Source: Peribacillus kribbensis DSM 17871 (GTDB lineage: Bacteria; Bacillota; Bacilli; Bacillales; DSM-1321). From it: DNA of 54,339 nt. A program made the translations under genes and the position numbers. Shown one piece after another: positions 26,350 through 35,044 of this stretch. Every line of letters begins with the position of its first letter. The stretch's first letter is position 1. The stretch spans positions 1-54,339 of the forward strand of contig NZ_AUMQ01000039.1 in assembly GCF_000430765.1 (NCBI RefSeq). Direction: 5' to 3'. The notes beneath the pieces were generated by a model, which saw only the letters and a list, made by a program, of their open reading frames with translations, had not been told where the DNA came from and ran no database searches.

Positions 26350-27417
26350 ATGGAAACTACTTTTCCGATTTTTCAAGTGCTGGACGCGAACGGAAATCTT
26401 GCTGATGAAAGCTGCAGGGAATACGTGGACGAAACACTAGTTAAGGAGTTTTACTCTGGAATGGCCAGGATCCGCATTTTTGACCGGAAGGCGGTGAGCC
26501 TTCAGCGCCAGGGAAGGATTGGGACGTACGCTCCGTTTGAAGGCCAGGAGGCTTCCCAGGTGGGAAGCGCCAAGGCGTTAAATCCTGATGACTGGATGTT
26601 TCCCACTTATAGGGACCATGGGGCTGCCATGACGTTCGGACATTCCTTGCTGAATATCCTGCTTTTCTGGAATGGAAGGAATGAAGGCTGTGTACCGCCG
26701 GAGGGAAAAAGGATTTTTCCGCCTGCTGTTCCAATTGCCACGCAGCTGCCTCATGCTGCAGGTGCGGGGTTTGCCGAAAAGAAAAAAGGAACGGAGAATG
26801 CCGTCATATGTTATTTTGGCGATGGAGCAACCTCAGAGGGAGATTTCCATGAGGGCTTGAATTTTGCTTCTGTCTTTAAATCTCCGGTTGTCTATTTCTG
26901 CCAAAATAATCAGTATGCCATTTCTGTCCCGATTCATAGACAGATGAATTCAGCCACCATTGCCCAAAAGTCGATTGCTTATGGGATGGAAGGAAAACGG
27001 GTGGACGGCAACGATGTATTTGCGGTTTACATAGAAACAAAAAAAGCTCTAGAGCGTGCAAGAAAAGGAGAGGGACCTACGCTAATCGAGGCGGTGACAT
27101 GGAGATACGGTGCCCATACGACGGCGGATGATCCGTCTAAATACCGCGACCAGGAGGAAAGCACAATGAAAAGACGGGAAACAGATCCCATGCTCCGCCT
27201 TGAAAGGTGGCTGAAGAATGAAGGAATGTATGAGGAAGGCTGGGTCAGGGAAATCGAGGAAAAGGCCGCACAAGAGATAGATCGGGCCATCCTTGAAATG
27301 GAGGAATTTCCGGCCCCGGATCCCGCCGCGATCTTTGACTATGTGTTTGAAAGGCCGACATGGACCATTGAGAAGCAGAAGCAGGATTATTTTGAGCTGA
27401 TCAGAGGTGGGGAATGA
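26350..27417 (+). CDS. 2-oxoacid dehydrogenase E1 component, alpha subunit
   Basis: Thiamine-diphosphate E1 alpha subunit, 355 residues, of the pyruvate dehydrogenase type. The ThDP/magnesium motif GDGATSEGDFHEGLNFA is at about residue 157, with a phosphate-side loop RYGAHTTADDPSKYRD near 255. The latter is closer to PdhA than to branched-chain E1 alpha (which has TPHSSDDD). GGAGGAG precedes the ATG. Substrate is not settled: pyruvate, a branched-chain or an aromatic 2-oxoacid. First gene of a four-gene operon. Confidence 0.9.
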   Translation: METTFPIFQVLDANGNLADESCREYVDETLVKEFYSGMARIRIFDRKAVSLQRQGRIGTYAPFEGQEASQVGSAKALNPDDWMFPTYRDHGAAMTFGHSLLNILLFWNGRNEGCVPPEGKRIFPPAVPIATQLPHAAGAGFAEKKKGTENAVICYFGDGATSEGDFHEGLNFASVFKSPVVYFCQNNQYAISVPIHRQMNSATIAQKSIAYGMEGKRVDGNDVFAVYIETKKALERARKGEGPTLIEAVTWRYGAHTTADDPSKYRDQEESTMKRRETDPMLRLERWLKNEGMYEEGWVREIEEKAAQEIDRAILEMEEFPAPDPAAIFDYVFERPTWTIEKQKQDYFELIRGGE

Positions 27418-28412
27418 TGAAGACCGTACAAAAATCAAAAGTCTTGACCCTTGTCGCTGCCATAAATGATGCACTGGATATTATGCTTGAAGACGATTCA
27501 GGGGTCCTTCTGCTTGGCGAGGACATCGGTAAAAACGGCGGCGTATTCAGAGCAACAGACAGCCTTCTAGAAAAGTACGGCCAGGACAGGGTGATAGATA
27601 CTCCCTTGAGTGAAGCGGGATTTGTCGGAGCCGCGATCGGAATGGCGGTGAACGGCTTCCGCCCTGTCGTTGAGATTCAATTCTTAGGATTTATCTATCC
27701 GGCTTATGAACAAATCATGACCCATGCTTCAAGGCTCAGAATGAGAACAAGGGGGCATTTTACCGTCCCCATGGTGATCCGGGCCCCTTATGGAGCGGGC
27801 GTCCGGGCACCTGAAATCCATTGCGACAGTACGGAGTCACTTTTTACCCATATGCCGGGCATGAAGGTGGTCTGCCCTTCCAATCCGTATGACGCCAAAG
27901 GGCTGATGATAGCAGCCATCCAGGATCCCGATCCGGTTTTGTTCCTTGAACCGATGAGAAGCTACCGTTCACAAAGGGAAGAAGTTCCGGAAGGGAAGTA
28001 TGAGGTGGAGATCGGAAGGGGGAAAAAGCTGGCAGAAGGCAAGGATGTTACCCTTATCGGCTGGGGGGCCATGATTCCGATTGTGATGAAGGCTGCAGAG
28101 GAAATGAAGGAAAAAGGGATATCGTGCGAAGTCCTGGATTTAAGGACCCTGTATCCCCTTGATAAGGACCTTGTCATGGAATCCGTTCAAAAAACGGGCC
28201 GGACCGTCATAGTCCATGAAGCACATGCAACCGGGGGGACAGGGGCAGATTTGATCTCCCTGATCAATGACGAGGCATTCCTTTATCAGAAAGCGCCGGC
28301 TGAAAGGGTGACAGGCTTTGATGCACCCGTTCCCTTTTTCGGGCTCGAAGACCATTATCTGCCTTCAACGAAACGGGTAGCAGCGGCCATTGAAAAAGTG
28401 ATGAAGTTTTAG
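27414..28412 (+). CDS. 2-oxoacid dehydrogenase E1 component, beta subunit
   Basis: Beta subunit of the same E1, 332 residues, supplying the aminopyrimidine-binding glutamate region in LGEDIGKNGGVF and the PLSEAGFVG motif. RAPYGAGVRAPEIHCDS is the family middle motif. Its start overlaps the alpha-subunit stop (ATGA); a second ATG follows at once. Confidence 0.93.
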   Translation: MMKTVQKSKVLTLVAAINDALDIMLEDDSGVLLLGEDIGKNGGVFRATDSLLEKYGQDRVIDTPLSEAGFVGAAIGMAVNGFRPVVEIQFLGFIYPAYEQIMTHASRLRMRTRGHFTVPMVIRAPYGAGVRAPEIHCDSTESLFTHMPGMKVVCPSNPYDAKGLMIAAIQDPDPVLFLEPMRSYRSQREEVPEGKYEVEIGRGKKLAEGKDVTLIGWGAMIPIVMKAAEEMKEKGISCEVLDLRTLYPLDKDLVMESVQKTGRTVIVHEAHATGGTGADLISLINDEAFLYQKAPAERVTGFDAPVPFFGLEDHYLPSTKRVAAAIEKVMKF

Positions 28413-28422
28413 GAGGTGCAGC

Positions 28423-29616
28423 ATGTTTGAGGTAAAACTGAATGATATCGGGGAAGGGATGACAGAAGCCGGCATCAGCTGCCTGTTTGTCAAGGCCGGG
28501 GATGAAGTCAAGGCGGATGAGCCGTTAGTGGAGATACAGACCGATAAAATGACTGCAGAAATCCCGGCCCCAAGGCCGGGAATAATAAAAAGCATCCTGA
28601 TAAGCACAGGGGAGACCGTCAAAGTGGGCACCACCTTGTTCATCCTGGAGGAACAAATTCCATCGGAAAAGAGGGAGCCGCCTGAGAAAGGAGTCCCTTA
28701 TCATCCTAGAATACTGGCTTCTCCCTATACAAGAAAAATAGCAAGAGACCACTCGGTGAACATTGAAGAAATCAGGGGAACAGGGCCTTCCGGCCGCATC
28801 ACGGACGAGGATGTCCTGGCCTTTATTTCTTACAGTGATTCCGCAGACATTAAGTCCCTCTCAATAGGAACTATTCCGCAGGATACAGGCCAAAAACCTT
28901 TACCTGCAAGTGCTTTGCAGGAGTTGGGGCTGATTCCATTCCGCGGCCGCAGAAAACAGATTGCAAAGAATATGGTCCATTCTCTAACGGTCATTCCGCA
29001 TTGTACCCATTTTGAGGAAATCGATGTAAGCGGCCTGTCAGACTTCCGTAATGAACTGAAAGCATCCGGCCAGTCCATTTCTGCCGCTAGCTTTTTCGTC
29101 AAAGCACTCTCTGTATGCCTTAAGGAATATCCAGTCTTCAATGCAATGCTTGATGAGAAACAGGAGGAAATCCGGCTGCTGAAGGAGCATCACATTGGAA
29201 TCGCGGTGGATGCGCCGGAGGGCCTCATTGTGCCGGTTATCCGGAATGTGGAGCAGAAAAACATAAAAACCATACAAAAGGAAATGAAAAATCTCACAGA
29301 GCGTGCCCTATCTGAAAAATTGACCATAAAGGACATCTCAGGGGGTACCTTTACAGTAAGCAATGTAGGGCCGCTCGGCGGCAGTATCGGGGCGACACCG
29401 ATCATCCAGCATCCCCAGGCTTCGCTCGTTTCGTTCCATAAAACAAAGAAGAGGCCGGTTGTTACAGATAACGATGAAATTGTGATCCGCTCTATTATGA
29501 ATATGTCGATGTCCTTCGACCACAGGGTGGCAGACGGTGCAGCTGCCGTCCGCTTCACAAACCGATTTGCCGAGCTGATTGAAAATCCTAAAATGCTTCT
29601 CCTGGAGTTGATGTAA
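28423..29616 (+). CDS. 2-oxoacid dehydrogenase E2 (dihydrolipoyl acyltransferase)
   Basis: Core acyltransferase, 397 residues. Lipoyl domain residues 1-77 with the lipoylated lysine in TDKMTAE, peripheral subunit-binding domain about 92-130 (SPYTRKIARDHSVN, GTGPSGRITDEDV), then the catalytic domain with active-site SFDHRVADGA near the C-terminus. One lipoyl domain only. AGGAGGTG is the ribosome site. Overlaps the E3 start by one base. Confidence 0.94.
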   Translation: MFEVKLNDIGEGMTEAGISCLFVKAGDEVKADEPLVEIQTDKMTAEIPAPRPGIIKSILISTGETVKVGTTLFILEEQIPSEKREPPEKGVPYHPRILASPYTRKIARDHSVNIEEIRGTGPSGRITDEDVLAFISYSDSADIKSLSIGTIPQDTGQKPLPASALQELGLIPFRGRRKQIAKNMVHSLTVIPHCTHFEEIDVSGLSDFRNELKASGQSISAASFFVKALSVCLKEYPVFNAMLDEKQEEIRLLKEHHIGIAVDAPEGLIVPVIRNVEQKNIKTIQKEMKNLTERALSEKLTIKDISGGTFTVSNVGPLGGSIGATPIIQHPQASLVSFHKTKKRPVVTDNDEIVIRSIMNMSMSFDHRVADGAAAVRFTNRFAELIENPKMLLLELM

Positions 29617-31046
29617 TGGTAGTCGGAGAGATTGCTCACGAAAAGGAGCTTGTTATCATTGGCGGCGGCCCCGGCGGCTATCATGCTGCCATCAGGGCTT
29701 CCCAGCTGGGCATAAGGGCTGTGCTGATTGAAAAAAAGGAGCTTGGCGGGATCTGCCTGAATAAAGGCTGCATCCCCTCCAAGGTATTCTCCCATACAGG
29801 GGAACTCCTTACCTCCATAAAGACGAAAGAACAGTTTGGTATTAAAGCCGAAAAAATTGAATTTGATTTCCATAGTCTGATCCATTACAAGCAGGAAGCG
29901 GTCCAAAGGCTCCGAAGCGGAGTGGATGCCCTGTGCAGGGAAAATAAAGTAGAAATCATCAAAGGAAAGGGGTATTTCTTATCGGAGGACAGGATTGGCG
30001 TTGAACAAAAGGATTCTTATGAAGTCTTCCGTTTTAAGTCTGCCGTCATCGCCTCCGGCGGTGTCCCTGTTGAACCATCAGGCTGCCCTATCAATGATTC
30101 CCGAGTCCTGAGCCCCTGGACCATCACTAATTTGAAGACAGTGCCTGGACATCTCATAATTTTGGGCGGTGATTATATTGCCCTTGAAATGGCCATGGCC
30201 TATAAGGCGTTCGGTTCCAAAGTCAGCATGGTTTTACCTGAAGGGAAGAGGGATTTTTCCTTCGATCCAGCCATCAACCGGGAATTGACCCGTGTCTTCA
30301 AGAAAACCGGCATTTCCATTCTGAAAGGATACTCCATGCTGGGGATGGATGCAGGAAGTGAAACGATAACCATCCAGCTTAAGGGAGAAAATGAGAGCAA
30401 AAACGCAGAAGGAACTCACTTGTTTTATTCCCTTGGAACTAGGCCGAATGTAAAGAATCTGGGTTTGGAGCGCCTGGGCCTTGCATTGACGGAGGAAGGA
30501 TGTATCCAGACAGATCCGGCTGGAAGGACCTCTATCCGGAATATTTATGCGGTGGGGGATGCCGTTTCGGGCCCTTCGCTGGCTGTAAAAGCCATGAAAC
30601 AGGGAAAGATTGCAGCCGAAACGATTGCCGGCTTAAAGAGTGAAACTGATTTAAGGTTTATGCCTCGAATCGCCCGCACATACCCGCCGATCGCCTGTGC
30701 TGGCCTGACAGAGCCGGAAGCAATAGCGGAAGGCTACGACGCCGCAGCCGGCGAGTTTTCCCTCGCTGGAAACGGGTATGCAGAAATTCTTGGGTCAAAA
30801 GAAGGACTGGCCAAGCTAGTCTTTGACAAGAAAACAGATGTGCTTCTTGGCGTTCATCTCATCGGCCGCGGAGCCGCTGAATTGCTCTCCGGGGGCATCC
30901 AGGCACTTGAAATGGCCGCGCGCTTTGAGGATCTCCGATTCCCTCTGTATCCTCATCCCTCCCTTAATGAGGCAGTAATGGAGGCGGCTGAAGCTTTCAA
31001 GGGAGAAAGCATCCACAGCAGGCCAAAAAAATTAAAGCGTCTGTAA
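29616..31046 (+). CDS. lpdA: dihydrolipoamide dehydrogenase (E3)
   Basis: FAD flavoprotein that reoxidises the lipoyl group. FAD motif GGGPGGYHAAIRA begins at about residue 16, redox cysteines are C47 and C52 in GGICLNKGCIPSK, and the C-terminal HPSLNEAV holds the catalytic histidine, here preceded by YP rather than HA. Length 476 is normal. TAATG coupling with E2 shows one operon and a dedicated E3. Confidence 0.93.
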   Translation: MVVGEIAHEKELVIIGGGPGGYHAAIRASQLGIRAVLIEKKELGGICLNKGCIPSKVFSHTGELLTSIKTKEQFGIKAEKIEFDFHSLIHYKQEAVQRLRSGVDALCRENKVEIIKGKGYFLSEDRIGVEQKDSYEVFRFKSAVIASGGVPVEPSGCPINDSRVLSPWTITNLKTVPGHLIILGGDYIALEMAMAYKAFGSKVSMVLPEGKRDFSFDPAINRELTRVFKKTGISILKGYSMLGMDAGSETITIQLKGENESKNAEGTHLFYSLGTRPNVKNLGLERLGLALTEEGCIQTDPAGRTSIRNIYAVGDAVSGPSLAVKAMKQGKIAAETIAGLKSETDLRFMPRIARTYPPIACAGLTEPEAIAEGYDAAAGEFSLAGNGYAEILGSKEGLAKLVFDKKTDVLLGVHLIGRGAAELLSGGIQALEMAARFEDLRFPLYPHPSLNEAVMEAAEAFKGESIHSRPKKLKRL

Positions 31047-31117
31047 AAGAGGGCTCTTAGAGAGAAGAGGGAAAAATTAAATTCTTGCCATGATTAGACT
31101 GAATTGTATTGATACTT

Positions 31118-31148
31118 AGCTCTCATGAAGTTTTTGAGAGCTTTTTTA
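31118..31148 (+). terminator. terminator of the dehydrogenase operon
   Basis: AGCTCTCA pairs perfectly with TGAGAGCT, followed by six T. Confidence 0.88.
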
Positions 31149-31174
31149 ATGTTCTTTAATGGAAATTTTTAAAG

Positions 31175-31204
31175 GCATAAAACCCCTGCATCTGAAGCAC
31201 AATA
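31175..31204 (+). promoter_or_regulatory. SigG-like forespore promoter
   Basis: GCATA (31175-31179) and CACAATA (31198-31204) have an 18-base spacer. They fit the published SigG pattern (gnATr and CAnnnTA) at all defined positions. It lies 37 bases before the DUF1657 start. No SigA match as good is visible. Forespore expression is inferred. Confidence 0.6.
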
Positions 31205-31240
31205 ACTTTGTTCCACATTTCAATACAGGGGTGATTTTTA

Positions 31241-31447
31241 ATGACCGTTATCCAAAACGTAAAAACAACAGTCGCTGGTTTAAAAAGTGCTCAGGCAAGT
31301 TTTGAAACTTTTGCGCTTTCCACTGACAATCAAGAGGCGAAAAAATTATATGAGGATGCAGCCCAGCAGACTCAGTCCATAATTGAAACAATCTCAAGCC
31401 GTGTAGAAGCAATCGAGCAGGAAGAGCCGCAATACACACAAGGGTAA
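31241..31447 (+). CDS. DUF1657 protein, first copy
   Basis: Helical 68-residue cytosolic protein of the DUF1657 family (VKTTVAGLKSAQASFETFAL). DUF1657 proteins occur in spore operons with SpoVA and YetF-type proteins. AGGGGTG is the ribosome site. About 45% like the next gene and also like the tail of the third gene, so the operon holds three copies of one domain. Confidence 0.85.
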   Translation: MTVIQNVKTTVAGLKSAQASFETFALSTDNQEAKKLYEDAAQQTQSIIETISSRVEAIEQEEPQYTQG

Positions 31448-31454
31448 ATCAAAA

Positions 31455-31479
31455 GGAGGCTGGCATCAAGCCAGCCTCT
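31455..31479 (+). repeat. perfect hairpin between DUF1657 genes
   Basis: GAGGCTGGC and GCCAGCCTC pair fully around ATCAA, plus one wobble. No T-run follows. It may act as an RNA stabiliser or partial terminator. Confidence 0.7.
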
Positions 31480-31507
31480 CCATAAGGTAAAGAAGGAAGA
31501 TGAAATT

Positions 31508-31714
31508 ATGACGGTGGCATCTAATGTAAAACAGACACTGGCATCCCTAAAAGGAATTGAAGCCCAGCTTTCAGCCTTTGCGTTAAACTCAAAAGATTCA
31601 GAGGCCCAGCAGGTCTTTCATGAAGCCATGATCGAAATGGCGGAAATCAAGAATGAAATCCAAATGAGGGTATACGAAATTCAGCGGGAAGAAGAACAAT
31701 ATCAGTCATCATAA
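31508..31714 (+). CDS. DUF1657 protein, second copy
   Basis: Helical 68-residue protein, same family (VKQTLASLKGIEAQLSAFAL). Acidic C-terminus QREEEQYQSS. Ribosome site is AGAAGGAAG. The next gene starts 13 bases after its stop, so all three are one transcript. Confidence 0.85.
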   Translation: MTVASNVKQTLASLKGIEAQLSAFALNSKDSEAQQVFHEAMIEMAEIKNEIQMRVYEIQREEEQYQSS

Positions 31715-31727
31715 ATGAGGTGAGGAT

Positions 31728-32585
31728 TTGACGGTTTGGGATATCGCTCTTCGATCCGTAATATTCTTAATTGTCTTGTTTGCGGCAGCAAAATTATTAG
31801 GGAAAAAGCATATATCGCAATTATCCTTTTTCGAATATGTATCTGGGATTGTGCTTGGGGATATTGCTGGGGAAGTGATCCTGGGCGAAGATCAGTATAT
31901 CATGCATGGAATCGTCGGCATTTTCATCTTTACTGCAGTTACATACCTTGCAGACTTCCTTTCCTTGAAGAGCCGAAGATTTAGGGAAATCATCGAAGGC
32001 AAATGCACCGTTTTTATAGAAAATGGAAAAATTTTAGAAGATCATTTAAAAAAAGAAAGATATTCCGTAGAAGACCTTGCCGCCCTGCTGCGTGAAAAGG
32101 ATGTGTTCAATATCGCCGATGTTGAATTTGCCGTATTGGAGCCGAAGGGTAAATTAAGCGTTCTCCTTAAAAAAGAAAAACAGCCGCTTACTCCTAAGGA
32201 CCTCAAGATTAAGACACCCAATGAGAAAGAACCCCAGGCGGTCATCATGGACGGGCAGGTCATTTATGAGGCACTCGGCAAAACAGGGAAAACGCTTGAA
32301 TGGGTAAATAAAGAATTATCCAAACAAGGGGTGTCCCTCAACAATGTCTTTTATGCCCAGATCGACAGCTATGGAGAGATGACCATCGATCTTTATAATG
32401 ATAAAACGAAAACATCCTCTCCAAATGCGAGACCCCTTCTCCTGGCAGAAATTAAAAAAACCCAGGCGGATCTGGAATCATTCTCCTTGCAGACTTCTAA
32501 TAAAGCAGCAAAGAATATGTATGCTAAAAATGCGGAAAAAATGACTTCCATCCAAAAAAGACTGGAGCCCTTCCTGAAAGGATAG
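31728..32585 (+). CDS. 2Duf protein: DUF421 membrane domain plus DUF1657 tail
   Basis: Membrane protein of 285 residues. About residues 5-75 form three membrane segments, then a DUF421 cytosolic domain with VFIENGKIL and AVIMDGQVIYEAL. The last 60 residues (KKTQADLESFSLQTSNKAAKN) form a DUF1657 domain. Proteins of this plan (2Duf) in the mobile spoVA2mob operon raise wet-heat resistance of spores and sit in the inner membrane; that is knowledge from other Bacillus. Here no spoVA gene is present. TTG start with GAGGTGAGGA upstream. Confidence 0.88.
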   Translation: MTVWDIALRSVIFLIVLFAAAKLLGKKHISQLSFFEYVSGIVLGDIAGEVILGEDQYIMHGIVGIFIFTAVTYLADFLSLKSRRFREIIEGKCTVFIENGKILEDHLKKERYSVEDLAALLREKDVFNIADVEFAVLEPKGKLSVLLKKEKQPLTPKDLKIKTPNEKEPQAVIMDGQVIYEALGKTGKTLEWVNKELSKQGVSLNNVFYAQIDSYGEMTIDLYNDKTKTSSPNARPLLLAEIKKTQADLESFSLQTSNKAAKNMYAKNAEKMTSIQKRLEPFLKG

Positions 32586-32625
32586 TGCGGGTTGAAAATA
32601 GGGAAGCAGCGCTTAAGGCTGCCCC

Positions 32626-33162
32626 TTATTTTATTTTCCGGCTCCGGAGCACGGTAATGAAGCCATCCAGGATTTCATGACTGACTGTAAATCCTTTCCG
32701 CTGATAAAATTCCAATGCGTTCGTGTTTCCATTGGAAACGAAGATGAAGTAATCTTCTGCTTCTTTGAAGGTCTGCAGCCATGTCATGGACAGATCAAAG
32801 AGCTTTGAACCGACTCCATACTTTCTATATCCTTCCTTAATATAGAACTGAGATAAGCAGCCGACCTGTTCCATTTTCACTGATGAGAGATCAAAAAAAG
32901 CAGCAAAATCATTGGAATAGGTTTCCTTTGGTGAAATATTGGAGTAGACATATCCGACAGGCTGATCACGGTCCTTTACTAAAACGATGTAATTATGAGA
33001 GGCAGAATCAATGGATGGAAGCATTCTTGTTTCAAAGTTCATGCTGTCAAACAGTTCGGGTCTTATCGCAGCCACAGATTTTTGAAAAGCCATAAGCTCA
33101 TTGCACAGCTCCCTGCATGCTTCAGCTCTTTCGGCTGGTATAACCTCATATGTAAGGTTCAT
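32626..33162 (-). CDS. GNAT family N-acetyltransferase
   Basis: Acetyl-CoA-dependent N-acetyltransferase, 178 residues. The acetyl-CoA pyrophosphate loop appears as FYIKEGYRKYGVGSKLF. The C-terminal ALEFYQRKGF motif is the usual strand-helix end of the fold. The acceptor substrate is unknown. Converges on the 2Duf gene, 40 bases apart, with a GC-rich imperfect hairpin (about 32601-32625) between. Confidence 0.85.
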   Translation of the reverse strand: MNLTYEVIPAERAEACRELCNELMAFQKSVAAIRPELFDSMNFETRMLPSIDSASHNYIVLVKDRDQPVGYVYSNISPKETYSNDFAAFFDLSSVKMEQVGCLSQFYIKEGYRKYGVGSKLFDLSMTWLQTFKEAEDYFIFVSNGNTNALEFYQRKGFTVSHEILDGFITVLRSRKIK

Positions 33163-33371
33163 AGGTACATCTCCTTTTTGCCTTTCTTATACTTAATTCT
33201 ACTAAAAAAATGAGAGTAAAGCATTTTTTTATAAGGAAACCAAATGCTGCTGCTTTAAATAAGTTTTAAATTTTTTGAAAAATGGTAAAAGGTATGTAAG
33301 AATATTAGATGTAGTTTTTATTCTAAAATAATATTTGGTAAGATTTCTGGATTTGAAGGGAGCAGGCTGCA

Positions 33372-35003
33372 TTGGGAAACATGCATAGGAACATGGGGTA
33401 TTTCTCTTTAACGATGACCGGTCTTGGATCGATTATTGGTTCAGGCTGGCTTTTTGGGGCTTGGAAGGCGGCGAAGATTGCCGGACCGGCTGCCATCTTT
33501 GCGTGGGTAATTGGGATGGTTGTCATCCTGACGATTGCCCTGACATACACAGAGCTTGGAGCCATGCTCCCGGAAGCAGGGGGGATGGTGAAGTATACAC
33601 AGTATTCACACGGCTCTTTTGTCGGTTTCCTTGCTGCCTGGGCAAACTGGATTGCCATTGTTTCCGTTATCCCGGTTGAGGCGATCGCATCCGTACAGTA
33701 TATGAGCTCCTGGCCCTGGGCATGGGCAGGGTGGGCGCATGGCATGGTTCATCAGGGAATCTTGACTCCTCCAGGTTTAGCGGCAGCCGCCATCTTGGTT
33801 ATCATCTATTTCCTCTTAAACTTTTGGGCTGTCAGCTTATTCTCGAAAGCCAATTCACTGATTACGATTTTTAAAATTATTATTCCTGGTGCAACAATTG
33901 TGGCATTGATTACAGTGGGCTTCCACAGCGGCAATTTCTCCACTGGTTCGCATGGCATGGCGCCCTATGGGTGGTCAAGCGTTTTGACTGCGGTGGCAAC
34001 CTCTGGAATTGTATTTGCCTTTAATGGGTTCCAGAGCCCGATCAATATGGCGGGAGAGGCGAAAAATCCGGGAAAATCCATCCCTATTGCCGTCATTGGT
34101 TCGGTGCTGGCTGCGACGGTCATATATGTCCTGCTGCAGATTGCCTTCATTGGGGCAGTCAGTCCAAGTGCCATCGCCAAGGGCTGGCACAGCTTGAATT
34201 TTGATTCTCCATTTGCTGATCTTGCACTGGCGCTCAATATTAACTGGCTGATGATTGTCTTATATCTAGACGCATTTGTATCTCCATCGGGGACAGGGAC
34301 GACCTATACGGCAACAACCGCAAGGATGATTTTTGGGATGGAGAAGAATGGATACATGCCAAAGGCATTCGGCAGGCTTCACCCGATTTTTAAGGTCCCG
34401 CGGCCGGCCATGTTTTTCAACCTTGCCGTATGTTTCATATTTTTATTTGTGTTTAAAGGATGGGGAACACTGGCCGAGATCATTTCCGTTGCGACTCTGG
34501 TTTCCTATATCACCGGTCCGGTTACGGTCATGACCCTGAGGAAAACGGGCAGCCACTTCTACAGGCCGGCAAAGGTGAAGGGACTTCAAGTAATTGCGCC
34601 GCTTGGATTTATCTTTGCCTCCCTTGTCTTATATTGGGCAAGATGGCCGCTGACCGGACAGGTTTTATTCATCATCATCATCGGCCTTCCGATCTATTTC
34701 TATTACCAGCTAAAAAGCAAATTCAAAGGATTTATGCAAAGCTTCAAATCGGGAGTATGGATGGCTGCCTATCTTGTAACCATGATGCTGATTTCCTATC
34801 TTGGCAGCGAAAAATTCGGCGGCTTAAATTATATCCATTTCGGCTGGGATATGGTACTGATTACAGTTGTTTCCATTCTCTACTATATCTGGGCCCTGAA
34901 AAGCGGGTACAAGACTGAGTTCCTGAAAGAAGCGGAAGCGATTAACAATACGCTCCGTAAACAGGAAAAAAAGCTTAGGCACGACCAGACGGAAGTATTA
35001 TAA
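33372..35003 (+). CDS. yveA: APC-family amino acid permease, YveA-like
   Basis: Proton-coupled amino acid transporter with about 12-14 membrane segments, 543 residues. The first unwound helix motif GSIIGSGWLFG and the long chain resemble the aspartate/glutamate permease YveA of Bacillus. Helix 6 reads ATSGIVFAFNGFQSP. Substrate assignment rests on family resemblance. The start is TTG 33372, or the in-frame ATG 33381. Confidence 0.8.
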   Translation: MGNMHRNMGYFSLTMTGLGSIIGSGWLFGAWKAAKIAGPAAIFAWVIGMVVILTIALTYTELGAMLPEAGGMVKYTQYSHGSFVGFLAAWANWIAIVSVIPVEAIASVQYMSSWPWAWAGWAHGMVHQGILTPPGLAAAAILVIIYFLLNFWAVSLFSKANSLITIFKIIIPGATIVALITVGFHSGNFSTGSHGMAPYGWSSVLTAVATSGIVFAFNGFQSPINMAGEAKNPGKSIPIAVIGSVLAATVIYVLLQIAFIGAVSPSAIAKGWHSLNFDSPFADLALALNINWLMIVLYLDAFVSPSGTGTTYTATTARMIFGMEKNGYMPKAFGRLHPIFKVPRPAMFFNLAVCFIFLFVFKGWGTLAEIISVATLVSYITGPVTVMTLRKTGSHFYRPAKVKGLQVIAPLGFIFASLVLYWARWPLTGQVLFIIIIGLPIYFYYQLKSKFKGFMQSFKSGVWMAAYLVTMMLISYLGSEKFGGLNYIHFGWDMVLITVVSILYYIWALKSGYKTEFLKEAEAINNTLRKQEKKLRHDQTEVL

Positions 35004-35007
35004 TCCA

Positions 35008-35042
35008 AAAAAAGGATCAGAAATCGCTTCTGATCCTTTTTT
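35008..35042. terminator. bidirectional terminator
   Basis: AAGGATCAGAA pairs with TTCTGATCCTT, with A and T runs on both flanks, serving both the permease and the opposing exporter. Confidence 0.9.
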
Positions 35043-35044
35043 GA

